Source of the DNA: Rotaria sp. Silwood1
Taxonomy: Eukaryota; Rotifera; Eurotatoria; Philodinida; Philodinidae
Direction: 5' to 3'
Assembly (NCBI GenBank): GCA_905250075.1
Contig: CAJNOP010000026.1
Span: 188,211 to 252,210, forward strand
Length of the DNA stretch: 64,000 nt
The notes below the pieces were generated by a model. It made no database searches, was not told the DNA's origin, and worked only from the letters and a program-made list of their open reading frames with translations. A program made the translations under genes and the position numbers. This document shows, piece by piece, positions 38,201 through 50,151 of the stretch; position 1 is the stretch's first letter; each line of letters begins with the position of its first letter.

Positions 38201-41200
38201 TTTTATAGTCAAGCATATCTTGATGTAAAGAATCTAATACTGATTGATGCATTTCCATTTGTGCATATTTTGTAATTAAATCAAATTGATGTTCTTTATC
38301 AGCTAAACAAAGTAAAAAAGAAAAGGTGTAACCAAACATGTAAAAATAAAATTTATTTATATAGATGATTCTCTTATCAGTTTGAAATAAAAACAAAAAA
38401 AAAAAAGACAAAAAAAGCGATATTGTATACCGAAGATATGTTGGAAGTCTTCTTTGTCTTTAATATGTTGCTAGAAAAGGAAAAGAAAAAAAAATCATTT
38501 CAATAAAGTTTCTTTTTTTATCAAAGAAAAAAAAAATAACTATGATCTTAAACTCAATAAACTTCCTTTGTTAGATTTTTTTTTTTATTCTATTCAATAA
38601 CTTTCTCCTTCCAGTTAAAATCTTTTAAATATTTACTTCAATTTTATTATTCTTTTATATAATCGAAGTAAAATTTCTTCTCGTTTTTTGCTATATTAAT
38701 AAAGACAAAAAAAAAGAGAAAAATTTACCTGTATGATTACTTCTGTTTTTTCTTCCAAATCTTTGATTTTATCACGTAATTGCTTGATTGTCAATTCTAT
38801 TATTATTATTTTTAGATTCTTTTCTCTTGAAAAAAAAAAAATTTTCCTTCTTACCTTGACTTTTGACATGAGCTAATTCGTCTAGAAATATGATTTGAAA
38901 AAAAAAAATATTATAAAATGATAAAAAATTCTATGTGTTTTACCTAATATTTCTCTTAAATTTTGATTTTGTACTTCTAAATCAGACACTTTTTCAAATC
39001 GTCTCTGTAGTATTTGGATATATTCACGAATTGGCACCGGATCTTTAACAAGAAGCAAATAAAGAAAAAAAAAAAGATAAAAGGATACGAGAAAGAGAGA
39101 GAGAGATTTTATCTTACCTGGTAATTCACTTAAATGTTGATAAATTTCTAAGAAAGTTTGTTTAGTTACTTTGCTTCGTTTTGATAAACTATCTATTTCG
39201 ATCTGGAACGATTTTAATATAGGTGTAATGGCTTTGCGTACATCCTAACAGACACAAGTGACAAAGTCAACACTTCTATGTAAAGAAAGAAAGATGAAGA
39301 AATGTCGAAGATATGATGTTGTTATCGATTTACAGTATAAGTGTGTGTTTAGTGAAAGGCAACAATTTTTTCTCTGTAACTCGGCTCACAAACACTAGTG
39401 ATGATGATGATGATGATTAGAAAGAGAATATCGCACAAAAAAAATGATGATGATGATGATAAGGTGTCGGTCGGTTTTTCTCTCTCTCTCTCTATTCTAT
39501 TTTTTTTTCAAGAGGACTATGCGTGTCGTCGTCTATCTATCGTATGCGTTTATGAAGGAGGAAGACGAGACAGGTGATAGATAGATTTCTTTTTTTTTTC
39601 TTCTCTAAATGCAAGCAGGTGTTTACTAAAAGAGAATAGAAAATCGCGTGCTATACTTATCTTTCTATTTCTTTCTCAGTGTCTCTCTCTCTCTATTATT
39701 TGTTCAAAAATTGCACAATACGATCAATTCTCGGCCAATCATTGGCGAAGACCAATCGCGAATTTTTTTTGCTCTCTCTCTTTTTCTATCAAGATATAGG
39801 CATTTTCTCGCCTTCTCTTATCAACCGACCATAAGAGCAGAACGCGCAAAGGCAAAGACGAGAAGAAGAAGACTAAAGAGAGTGACAACGGGAGCCTGTC
39901 ACACATCGTTTTGTGTTATGAATATTTCATTCTTAAGCGTAAACATATAGAAATAAAAAGAGAGAGAGAGAGAGACAGAGAATTTCAATCATCATTGCGT
40001 TTATTCTATATGAGCGAACGTCGCTTGTCTTTTTCTCTATTAGCAATCATCGGGTGAGGTGCCGGGAACGGAAGTCTCACAATGTTTATTCAAACAAAAT
40101 GAAATGAACACACATATAGACACACGCATATAGAAACGCAAAATGCATTGCATTGCGTTCGTGTCGATTAACTGGCGCACGATTCATTTACACTCACTAT
40201 AACTACAATAAAGAAAAAGAGAATTTATATATATATATATATATGAGAAAGAAGAAAAGAACCTATATAAGACGAATATGATCGGAAACGTTTTGTATTT
40301 TAATCATCCGCTAAAGAGAAACCCTATAAACAAATAGAGAAGCGTCGAAAAAAAATTTTCATTACTAGAATGAACGTACATGCACCGATGGTGATGCAGA
40401 TCGCGACAAAGAATATTAGGCACTAAGGCTCCACACTATCGTTGTTATTATGATCGGTTAGCTCACTTCCTTACACCTTCCAGGCATTCATACACAGGTG
40501 TATCTATCTATCTATATATATATTCATATATTCATATACATCTTATAAGAAACGGTAGTGCGGCATCAACTCAAACAAAAAAAAAATCACTTTAAGTTTT
40601 TTAAATTTTTAACAACTCTTTTTACTCGCTTGACGAATGCGCTCATTCAAAGTGGTTCAATCACCTGAAGTGGAGACAGACAGAAAGTAGCAAAAGACAA
40701 GAAACAACAAAGGACATAGAAAAGAAAAAAGAATGATTCTCTATTTTCTGATTGGTTTTTATATGTAATTGGAGGAGCGCGCGGGTGTTCGATTTTCTCA
40801 TCGGAAGAGTTGCGTGCCGATGGGCACCAAAAGTAATCAACTAGAGTTCACTACTATTACTCTTTTACCAACGACAACGACGACTCGATACACGCGACAG
40901 AGAAGAAGAGGGAGAGAGGGAAGAGATCATGATATCGAATGATCACGTCTAATTAGAATCTCCATTTATATGTGTGACTAGCAGGGAAGAACGAATGCGC
41001 ATCAAGTTTTTTCACCTACTAGAATAGGGAAGAAGTAAACTAAAAGAATAAGAATAAGAGAATGAGATGAAGAAGAAAAAGAAGAAAAAAAAGAAAATCA
41101 ATTACGAAAAAGGAAATTGACCCTTGTTTGTGATTAGTTCTGATGTAGATCCGACTTAGTCGTTGACGCACCGACCAAGACATTCTTTAAGTATTTATTC

Positions 41201-44200
41201 TTCTTTTCCTTCTTTGTCTTTGTTTCTTTCTCCTCCTTTTCTCGTCGTCATTCAGGAGATGCTGTCTGATTAAAATTTCAGGAAGATGGAAAAAGAGAGT
41301 GAGAGAGAGAGCAGTGAAAAGTCATCAACCTAAACAAGATTTGACACAATTCAACACACCGTATGTTGTGTATGTGTGTGCGCGCGCGAGCGAGCGTATT
41401 CACTCCCTATTCATCGAGTGTTTCGAAGAGGCTTTTCTCTCATCTATTGAAAAGAAAACACCAGGTAGAAGTAGTAAGATGATGATCAAAGTATAAGAAA
41501 GAAACATAATGGTTGTCGCTCCGCCTATTGAATATGTAAATCATGTCTCTTTTCTCTCTTCTTTCTTGTCATCGTGAATGCGGATAAGATGAACTGAAGT
41601 CTTTCTTTTTCATTCGCTCATTTCCTTTAACGTGAACGATGAGAGAAGAAATGATGATGAATAATACAAATCGTCGCCCGCTAAGGGGGCGTGTTTGTTC
41701 GCACAGACACATACATATATACACATATATATAGATATATACATGAGAAGAATCGAATGTATCGGAACTACTTTGGAGAAGCTACATTAGCCAAATGATA
41801 GGTCGCTAGTTTGTCATTCCGTATAAGGATTATAGAACAAGAGAGAGAGTAAAAAAGAAGTTTTTTTTTGTTTCTCTGCTCAATCACACGCAGACAGACG
41901 GTCTGTCATCACGCACAGACTCAGAGGAGACTATTCTACTGTGTCATTACCGGGTGATGATCAGGAGGAGAGGAAAAACGACACACAATTAAAGAGTATA
42001 CTGATGTTGCTGGAGATGATAGATAGAGAAAGAGAAAAAAAATCCCTTTTTCCCTCTTCGATTGAAGTAGAATGTATGTTGTATATGAGGTGGAATTGAC
42101 TTCATCATCAAGTTTAGTCTTCATCGCAAATAAGACGAAGAAGATCAAAGATCTTTGCACACGAGTGCACATATGAAGCACGTTTCAAACAGCAATAAAT
42201 CACACGTTAAGAACAGACTCTCTTATATATGATTGACAAGTCATCCTAATGAGGTGTATGGGGTGTGTATAGTTAGTCAAAAAAAAAATCAATTTTCACC
42301 CCCTAATGTTCAGGACATATACAATTGAAATATAGAAATGAAATTTGATTATCACCTTTGTGACACGGCATATACGCACATAGGTAGTTTGACTGCTGTT
42401 ACTTATTGCTGATCGACTTTTATATGTCACTTTAACAAATTAGAACAACAGTAGAGCATAGATGCACTGCATGAAAGCGGCAAATGGAAAGTGTATGTAA
42501 TGATTTTGGCAAATGAATGAATGGAGTGGTAGTTGAGGTGTGCTTAAAAAAAGAAAAAAAAAAGAGTGTGAGCAGATGCTAAATGTATACTAAAGATCTA
42601 ACTGGTTAAATTTGAAAATTGACAATGTATTTATTCATGAATGAAGAATGTGGAAAGATTAAATCTATATCGAACAATTGAATTTTAACAAGCTGATCAT
42701 TGATAATATTAAAAAAAGAAAGATATTCAAAGATCTTTTTTTTATTTAGATTTTAGAATAAATTTTCTTCTGTATATATATATATATATATATATACTTA
42801 TGTAATCGATAGGTCGATTTTTCTATAGCTGAACTTTTTTCGGCCGATCGCATCAGTGTCACCTCTTAATGAACGATGAATTCGGCGCGTTATTTGTAAT
42901 ATGATCTTGTCCTTTCAATGATATTCAATTCATTGAAGTAAATGGGAACACCTTTACATACAAATTGATCCTTTCGCCTTGTATTTCCTGTATATATTGT
43001 ATATGAAAGAAAAAAAAAAGAAGAAGAAAAAAAAGCGAAGAAAAAAGAAAAAGTTTCTAAATCAGATGAGCTATTGTTATTGTCGGAATCTATATGTCAC
43101 TACCGCTTTGTAACAGAGTGTATTGTTATGATGAGATCGTGCGTAAAATAAAACGACGAATAGGCGCAAGTTAGTCCGACAAACAAGACAGATATATACA
43201 TGCAAATTAGTTCAACTATACACCTGCGCAAACGATGGTAGTCCAGGAAGTGCAATCTTGCTTCGAAGAAAAAAAAGAAGATGATGATGATGATGATGAT
43301 GATTATTATGATGAGAGTTTCTCGAACGATCAGTCTGTCTTATAGATGATCACGTTCGTTTTGTATGTAGTGTAAAATAAAAAAAAAGGAGACAATAGAA
43401 GCAAAAAGAAAAAAAAAAAACTATGTGCGTTCGCACACACATACACTTATACACGACTGATGATCAAGAGTACCTGTCTTTCTTTTTTTTTTTTGTCTAT
43501 TTAATGATCAATTAAAATAGAAGATATAGTAAAGAAGAAATAAGAGGATCCACCTACCTCATTCGTATTTTTCTTAAAACCTCGACTTAATTCAACCAAT
43601 TTTCTTCTTGATTGATCACTTTCATCAGCACAACTGACTATTTCAGTTGTTGTCACGTCTAAATCATGCTAGAATGACAAAGAAAAAAAAAAAAAGAAGA
43701 AAATAATATTATTCTATTTAATATTTATATTCATTGATTTACATTGATAAATATATTTTCAACCATTAAATATAAAATTGATATTTGATAATAAAAGAAA
43801 CAAATATAAAAAGAAAAAAAAGAAGAGAAATCGTAATTCATCTCATGTACACACACACACACACATAATATATCTATAGACAATGCACGTGGGTACCATC
43901 TTGCGTCAATATGTGTGTCGTGTCGTGTCATCGTCTACAATTAATCGATTGTTTCTCAGTCGGCCCCAAAAGTGATTTGTTTTATTACTTTCTCTTTTTA
44001 TTTCTTCTTTTTTTTTTTTGACATTATGTTCACTGACAATTTCTCGTTCGTTTCATTTATTGATACAACTGTACATGTGATGTGCACATACATATATCTA
44101 TCTATATATATATATATATACAGACAAAGTTGTCTATCGTCACTAGTAGAAAACGATCATAATTAACGATCATGGATCATTAGTTGTTTGTTGTTGACAA

Positions 44201-46000
44201 TATCTTTTCTTTAAACATATATATATATATTGTATATATACATGTTACAATGAAGAAAAAGAGAAAAGCGGAATAACAAAGCTGGATGTTGTCAATTCAA
44301 GATTAGGTTTACTATGTCGAGTCTTTTCGAGGAAAAAAGAGGGAGAGTTGATTGATATAGATTAGCCACGGCATCTCTTCTCAAGGAGGAAATCAGCGAC
44401 GTCTTGTGGTGCTGCTACTCAAGTCAATGTCGCATTTCTTTATTTCTTTTAGGTCGATAAACGAACAAGACGAGAGAGAGAGAGAGAGACGGAAACAGAT
44501 ATTCGTCTCAGTTGCAGTTCTTCTTATCTTCTCTTGTATGGTGTGTGTCAATATCCAAGTACGAAGTGCTTCGTAGGATGTACCAATAAACATGGCGCCA
44601 AGTTTCACCACACATCAACTATATACTTCTCAGATCAATCATCGCAGACAAACATACATATATAATACATATGATATGCGATTTCTTCATCTTTCTGTTT
44701 TTTTTTGGTTTTACATCGGAATACATACCAACATATATACATATTCATTTACTGATGTCGATCATTCATTCATTCATTCAGGTTATTTATCACATGTTTA
44801 TAACTAAGGATAAGAAGGATGGGCAATATTTCTCCTGTAAAAAGCAATCACCATTGGAATTTCTCTTTTCTTTCTTTCTTTCTTGTTTCTTTCGTTACTT
44901 AAAGCATAACTGCACATATATCTATCAACTAGACTCTGTACTATACATCAATCACTCAAACTTAGTTTTTTAAATACCATCACGCATATGTCTTTTTTTT
45001 TATAGTTCTCACACTTTACACATAATATACACATATATACACTTACAGAATCGATTGAAACACCAACACAGAACTATTAACGGAAATTGTCGTTGTCGTG
45101 ATACCGAAAAAGACGATATCTCTATCTGTATCATCATCGACAAACATAATATGTAGTAGTATGAAAAAGAGAGAGAGAGAGAGAGAACGATGCGATGGAG
45201 GCGCAAGAAAGAACCCTAATCACAGGCGAACAGTAGTAATATAGAAGAACAACAAAACAAAGAGAAGAGGGAAAACAGACGAAGACATAAAAAAAAGAAT
45301 ACTCTTCAAGAGCGATCGCTATGCATAAGACTCGATCTATTATCATTATGCGACATATAACTAGAGAGCGAGCGTCAACGGTGACGATTACATGATTAGT
45401 AGTTCTCGAACTCTAAAAGAGAAAGAGAAGAAAAAAAAAAGAAAAGAAAAGAGAAGGTCGACGACCTCTTCTTCTTTCACACACAAATGAATAAGGTGGA
45501 CATGTTAGTTGTTTAGTAATCATTATACTGATCATCAGTATATGATAAGTAAACGTGTCATAATCGAAAAAAGGTCATTCTCACAAATACAACGTTTTTC
45601 GAGAATCAAAATAAATAAATAAATAAATAAATAAATATATATACATACACTTGTATTAAACTTTTATGTTGATAGATATATTTTAAGCTTTGTTTAACTA
45701 TTTTATTACACAACAGTTTTGATCACTTCATTCATTTTCGTTTTCTTTTTCTTTAGTGAACTGATCAAGAAATCTAACTCGAAAAGATAGATAGAGAAAC
45801 ACTTAAGAAATAAAGAAGAAGAAGAAAAAAAAAAAGAAGAAAGGTAAAGATAATAGTTTGATGTGTCATGTCAACAAACAAAGAAAAAGACATGAATTGT
45901 ATAGATAGATAGGGAGAGAACACTTTACCTGAATTGATTTCAAATCAAATGAAGTCCATTGTTTAACAATTGATTCGATGTTTTTATTTGTTGTTGTCAT
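32238..46000 (-). CDS. CUX1: CUX (Cut-like) homeobox transcription factor, complete, 20 exons
   Basis: Exons: 45929-46000, 43558-43668, 39118-39244, 38944-39042, 38855-38881, 38729-38796, 38431-38470, 38124-38302, 37816-38052, 37587-37693, 37393-37526, 36777-37217, 36216-36707, 35987-36141, 35021-35928, 34401-34942, 34249-34326, 33146-33316, 32590-33094, 32238-32523; all phases agree, 1592 residues. Residues 1-400 are the coiled coil shared by CUX1 and CASP (QWTSFDLKSIQ, DESDQSRRKLVELSRGFKKN, ITPILKSFQIEIDSLSKRSK, LPDPVP). CUT domains lie at about 626-708, 1030-1108 and 1247-1328, each with the LSQG(T/S)V core and RPKxW/KGRE(P/S)(F/Y) helix (KGKES in the first). The homeodomain (about 1376-1435) has NWFHNSR with the His typical of Cut. 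Linkers carry Asn, Asp, Ser and Ala runs. It should be a nuclear sequence-specific repressor or activator. Upstream of the ATG, ATTTTAG/ATGAAGA looks like a splice acceptor, so the mRNA start is probably further upstream or trans-spliced. Confidence 0.95.
39245..43557 (-). other. CUX intron 2 (4.3 kb), candidate regulatory intron
   Basis: This intron is about 50 times longer than most introns in the window. Much of it (39.3-42.3 kb) is less AT-rich and has more CG dinucleotides than the flanking intergenic DNA (for example CGTCGTC, GCGCGCGAGCGAGCG near 41384, GGTGCCGGGAACGG near 40060). It also carries short GA, TCTC and GATGAT microsatellites and (TA)n at 42771-42796. No exon was recognised. 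A role as an enhancer or alternative-promoter intron is inference from size and composition. Confidence 0.5.
42771..42796. repeat. (TA)n microsatellite
   Basis: About 13 uninterrupted TA units in CUX intron 2. It is the longest pure TA run I noticed in the window. Confidence 0.9.
43669..45928 (-). other. CUX intron 1 (2.3 kb)
   Basis: Second unusually long 5' intron of the CUX gene, with mixed composition. It contains (CA)n at about 43850-43864, (TA)n at 44105-44120 and 44217-44230, (GA)n at 44474-44489 and 45170-45186, (CATT)n at 44763-44780 and (AAAT)n at 45608-45636. No coding exon or family signature was seen. Confidence 0.5.
45608..45636. repeat. (AAAT)n microsatellite
   Basis: Seven tandem AAAT units followed by a short (TA) run, inside CUX intron 1. 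Confidence 0.9.
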
Positions 46001-48296
46001 TCTTCATCTAAAATTTTTTTTTTAAATAATTATTAAAACTACCAAATATCTATAAACTGTCTATTGAAAGTACCAGATTATACAAATCTACAAAGAAAAA
46101 CTATACACATATACACATCGTATGCATTCAATACTTGTCTTAGTGCATAACTCTCAATTTAAAGCGTGTGTGTGTGTGTATGTATATCTGTGTCGAGGTG
46201 TATGTGTTCACCTGCATCTGCCAATATATATATATATAGTTCTGATTGCTTTACTTGTCTATGTCTGTGTACGAACAAGGGAGAAAATGGGCAAACTGAT
46301 AAACGGTGGTAGTAAAATTTCTCTGTCACTCTCACGTTCTTTTTTTTTATTCTGCTTTTTTTTTGTGCTTCGAATGTTTGTTCCGATCATGTTGTTATCG
46401 ACTTGATGGTGAAGTCACGGCTTGACGAGTGATCGCGCAAGCATGTGCTTACACATACATATACAATGACGAGTTTATTGGAAATGGCTGTTTATGATCG
46501 ATTGCTAGTCAACTCGACCTACTAGACGTCGACAAAGAAACAGAAAGGAACAAGTTTGTAGATGGGTAGTAGAAGGAAAAATGTTGGCGAAGTGTACGAA
46601 TACTCGCCAATATATGTATGTTCGATACGACTTCAACTTTCAATCGATTCTATCAAAACTAAGCCTTTCTCTTTTCTTTTTTTTCCATTTCGATATGCAC
46701 CAGAATCGATCACAGAACGATCAAACTACGAAATATAGATTGAAAAAAAAAATCTATACATACAATAAACTATATTGCCTTCTTTTTCGTCTTTTTTTAT
46801 ACAAGTATATTATGTATGCATTGGTGTGCTCAAGGTAAAAGTAAAACGACAATGACGATCTTACCTTATTGATCTAATCAATTCTGTCGTCAAGATCATA
46901 ATAATTCTTTTCAAACCCGTCATCGTCTTTCTCCTTCCTTGGGGGCGACTTATTGAGAGAGAGTATGCACCTGATTTATGATCAGCTTTATATGTGTACG
47001 TGTATGTCTACTCCTCCCTTCTCTTCTTCCATGTTCGCTTCGTTCGTCCATACTTTAATGAATGCTCAATGTTAATGTATGGAAAGAAGAAAAGAGAAAA
47101 AGGAAAAAACTGTTACTAGTAGTACCTAGATCATTTCAACATTAATAAATCAGGTAGATTCTCTTCTTTCTCTATGCCTTCGTATATAGATTCACATTGT
47201 CAATTTTCTTAAATATGCAAGCCCGGGAGGTAACATCCTGATAGAAGAGCTTGACACGCCATCAACATATGCTCACATACTCATATAAGGGCTAACTTTC
47301 ATATAAAATGATAGTGATTGGCATTGGTAAAAAGAAGACACGAAATGCAAATTAGATACGATTGAAGAAAATTGCTTGAACATGAATGAGAAAAGAAAAA
47401 AGCTAGCAAAAAAAGAGAAAAGAATGACAAGTATTGCAATCGAATGGTAAACGATACCTGTAATAGGAAAAAGAAGTCCTAGTATTCATTAATTGTAGAA
47501 ATAGTAAAAGAGGGAAAAAAAGAAGGGGAAAGGTCAAATCAATGAATTTTTAGACAGCACAATAAGATGAAAGAGTACGACATAGAAAAGCTAATGATCA
47601 CTGTTACAATAAGTCTCAGAAGACATAAATGAATAGAATATTCTCATAATGTTCTAACATTCTAACTGGTTCACAAATGCAGTTCCGTACAAGTCTATCT
47701 GTCACTATTTTTTTTTACTTCATATGTTATTTTTATGATAACAAATCAGAATATAATAATTGGGATCGCGACTAAAAATAATGGAAGTCAATAAAGCAAA
47801 AGTGTTCTTTTATTTTTTAGTTAAATCAATAGAACCAATTTATCTTGAATTTATATTATCTGACATCTTTGATGGAATCTATAAAATACTATCAATAAGT
47901 TTTATTCCAATTTTCATTATTTATCAAAGCAAAAAAAAAAATATGAATGATATACATATGAAAAATGATTGTCTTGACCAGGTGATATCTTGCAACCAGT
48001 GTTTTATGTAATATGAAAACCGAGAAGATGACGTTTTTCCAACAATGGGATTAATCCTTCGAGGGTTTGTAGTTATTGAAACACATACGATGTATCCGTA
48101 CTTGCAAAATAGATGTTCGCCCTTGCGAAGTTTTAAGTCACCCTTCCGGAAGAGCAAACCTCGATAAAATACTACTCGCAACTCCATGTGTTTTTTTATT
48201 TGCATAGCAATAATACAAGAATACATTGATACACCAAAGGCTATAAGCATTTAGAAAAAAAAAAAGAAAAGCAGCTTGATTGATATATATAAAATA
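46001..48296. other. Intergenic region between CUX 5' end and UvdE 3' end
   Basis: About 2.3 kb. The first ~1.2 kb shares the mixed composition of the CUX introns and presumably includes the CUX promoter. The stretch 47924-48250 is open on the - strand for 108 codons and is less AT-rich than its surroundings (for example TTCCGGAAGGGTGA), but I recognise no family and no splice partner. Confidence 0.5.
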
Positions 48297-49629
48297 TCAT
48301 TTGGTTTTTGTTTTCTTTTTTGGTTTTCGTTTATAATCTTCTTCATCTTCATCCTCATCATCTGCTTCTTCCATTGCTTTTTTTAATCGTTTTTTTTTTG
48401 TACGTTTACGTTTATTAGCTTCATCTTGTAAACGTTGTGCATTTTCATAAATATAACGATAATTTGCTGGATCTATATCAATTGATTGATCATTGACACG
48501 TTCTCGAGCAGCATAAGGTACTGCTATAATAGCACTTTGTTCTTTATCTTTAATTTCTAACATAATATCAAATTGAAGATCACGTGTTTCTCGTATAAAT
48601 AATTCAAAATGTTTTTCATCAATATGATCAGCATGTGCACCTACACGTTTTCCTGTTTGTTGTGTAGCATAATCAATCATAGGACGTTGATCATTAGACC
48701 ATGTAGCAAAACATTGTTTCATAGCTTCAATCATTGTTTCACCATTATTTAAACAAGCATGATGAAGATTATCAAATAGTATTGGTATACGTGTATGTTC
48801 ATGAATATAAAGACAATCTTGAACTGAAAATAGTCGATCATCATTTTCAATAACAAGACGTCGACGTAGAGAATCACTTAATTTTGTTTTATATTTTTCA
48901 ATAAATCGATCCATTGATGCCTATAGAAAAACAAAAAGAAAAAAGATTTATATATATATATTTTTTTCTTTTCTTTCTGAAACTTTTAACCTTTTTATCA
49001 CCATAGACACCTCCAACATGAATTTGTATTTTTGCATTTGAATCTAAATCCATTTCATCTAATAATCGACAATGATAATCAAGTTCAGCAATACTTTTAT
49101 TAATAATATTATCATCTTTAGCATTAATTAAACAAAATTGATCTGGATGCATACTAATACGACAATCATTATCTTTTATATATTGACCTATTTGACGTAA
49201 TGTTGATGAAAAATGTTTTGTCCAATCAATTGTACATATGGAATGACTAGCAAATGGAACAGTTTGTGATGATATACGAAAAAAATAAAATCCATGTTGA
49301 ATATTATATTCAAGAATTTTTTGTAAACATATTAAATTTTGATTTGTTATTTCAAGACATTTTTCATTTGTATAATTAGTTAGACGAAATGCATGATTTG
49401 CTGTACAAAGACTTGTACATATACATGGATAACCAATTTTCATGCCAGTTAAACTAAGAAGTTTAGCAGCATTTCGTAAAATAGAAAGGTTTTCTTCATT
49501 TGAACTTATAACAAGTTTTTGTTTTTCAATTTGAATATATTTTGTTTCGATTTTTTTAGTTTGAACTTTTTTTGTTATTGTTTCAGTTATAACTTTAGCC
49601 AGTCGTTGACTACGACGACGTACGTCCAT
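48297..49629 (-). CDS. uvdE: UV-damage endonuclease, UvdE/UVDE family
   Basis: Two exons (48991-49629 and 48297-48920) join in phase 0 across a 70-bp intron, giving 420 residues. UVDE is a TIM-barrel metalloenzyme that nicks DNA 5' of UV photoproducts and starts an alternative excision repair. Visible family blocks in order: KIGYPCICTSLC (about 62), FYFFRISSQTVPFASH (about 113), RISMHPDQFCLINA (about 158; metal-binding His), IQIHVGGVYGDK (about 200), RLVIENDDRLFSVQDCL (metal-binding Glu), PILFDNLHH (metal Asp/His), GAHADHID and FDIMLEIKDKE. The expected metal ligands all have a candidate. The N-terminus (RRRSQRLAK) and C-terminus (KRTKKKRLKK, then an acidic run and KRKPKKKTKTK) are basic and could be nuclear signals. 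The family is typical of bacteria and fungi, so transfer into this animal lineage is likely. Codon use is AT-biased like its neighbours. Confidence 0.95.
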
Positions 49630-50151
49630 TTTTTTATTATAGAATACTAAAAATCATATTTTAATTGAATAAATTAATTAAAAAAAAAAAGAAAAAGAAA
49701 GAATCCAATAAAAATGGATTTTAAATATTAATAAGAAAGCAAATATTCTCCACTATTCGAAAATCCTGATAATTGAAATCAACAATAAGAAAACTAAAAG
49801 ATTTCAAATATTTTACATGAGTTTTACTGATATTCATTTGAATAATTAAATATGAATATTTTGTATTTTTATCAAAGAACAAAACAGTTAGTTCATTCAT
49901 CTTCTTAAATCTAAAAGTCTATTATCATTATTATTGTAAATAAATCATAAAATCAACAACAGAGAAAAAAAAAGAAAGAAAGAAATTGTCTATATAAAAA
50001 AGAAAAGCAAAGAACAGAAAATGTCAGCATCTTAGCTCCCAAATATATAAAATCTGACAAACAAACACAGAAATATAATATTAATAATAATAATAAAAAC
50101 ATTTTTTATATCTATATATGTATCAAAAGAAAAAACAAAAAAAAAAGATGA
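49630..50151. other. Short intergenic spacer
   Basis: 522 bp between UvdE (5' end) and the Ras-like gene (3' end), both on the - strand. Read on the - strand, ATATGATTTTTAG/TATTC about 20 nt before the UvdE ATG looks like a splice acceptor without a visible donor. No gene was seen. Confidence 0.6.

Noticed and set aside
42240-42270. GGTGTATGGGGTGTG considered as telomere-like repeat
   Set aside because: A single irregular G-rich run, not a tandem array.
43276-43302. Regular GAT repeats considered as CRISPR-like or satellite array
   Set aside because: Simple trinucleotide microsatellite without spacers; CRISPR is not expected in this eukaryotic sequence.
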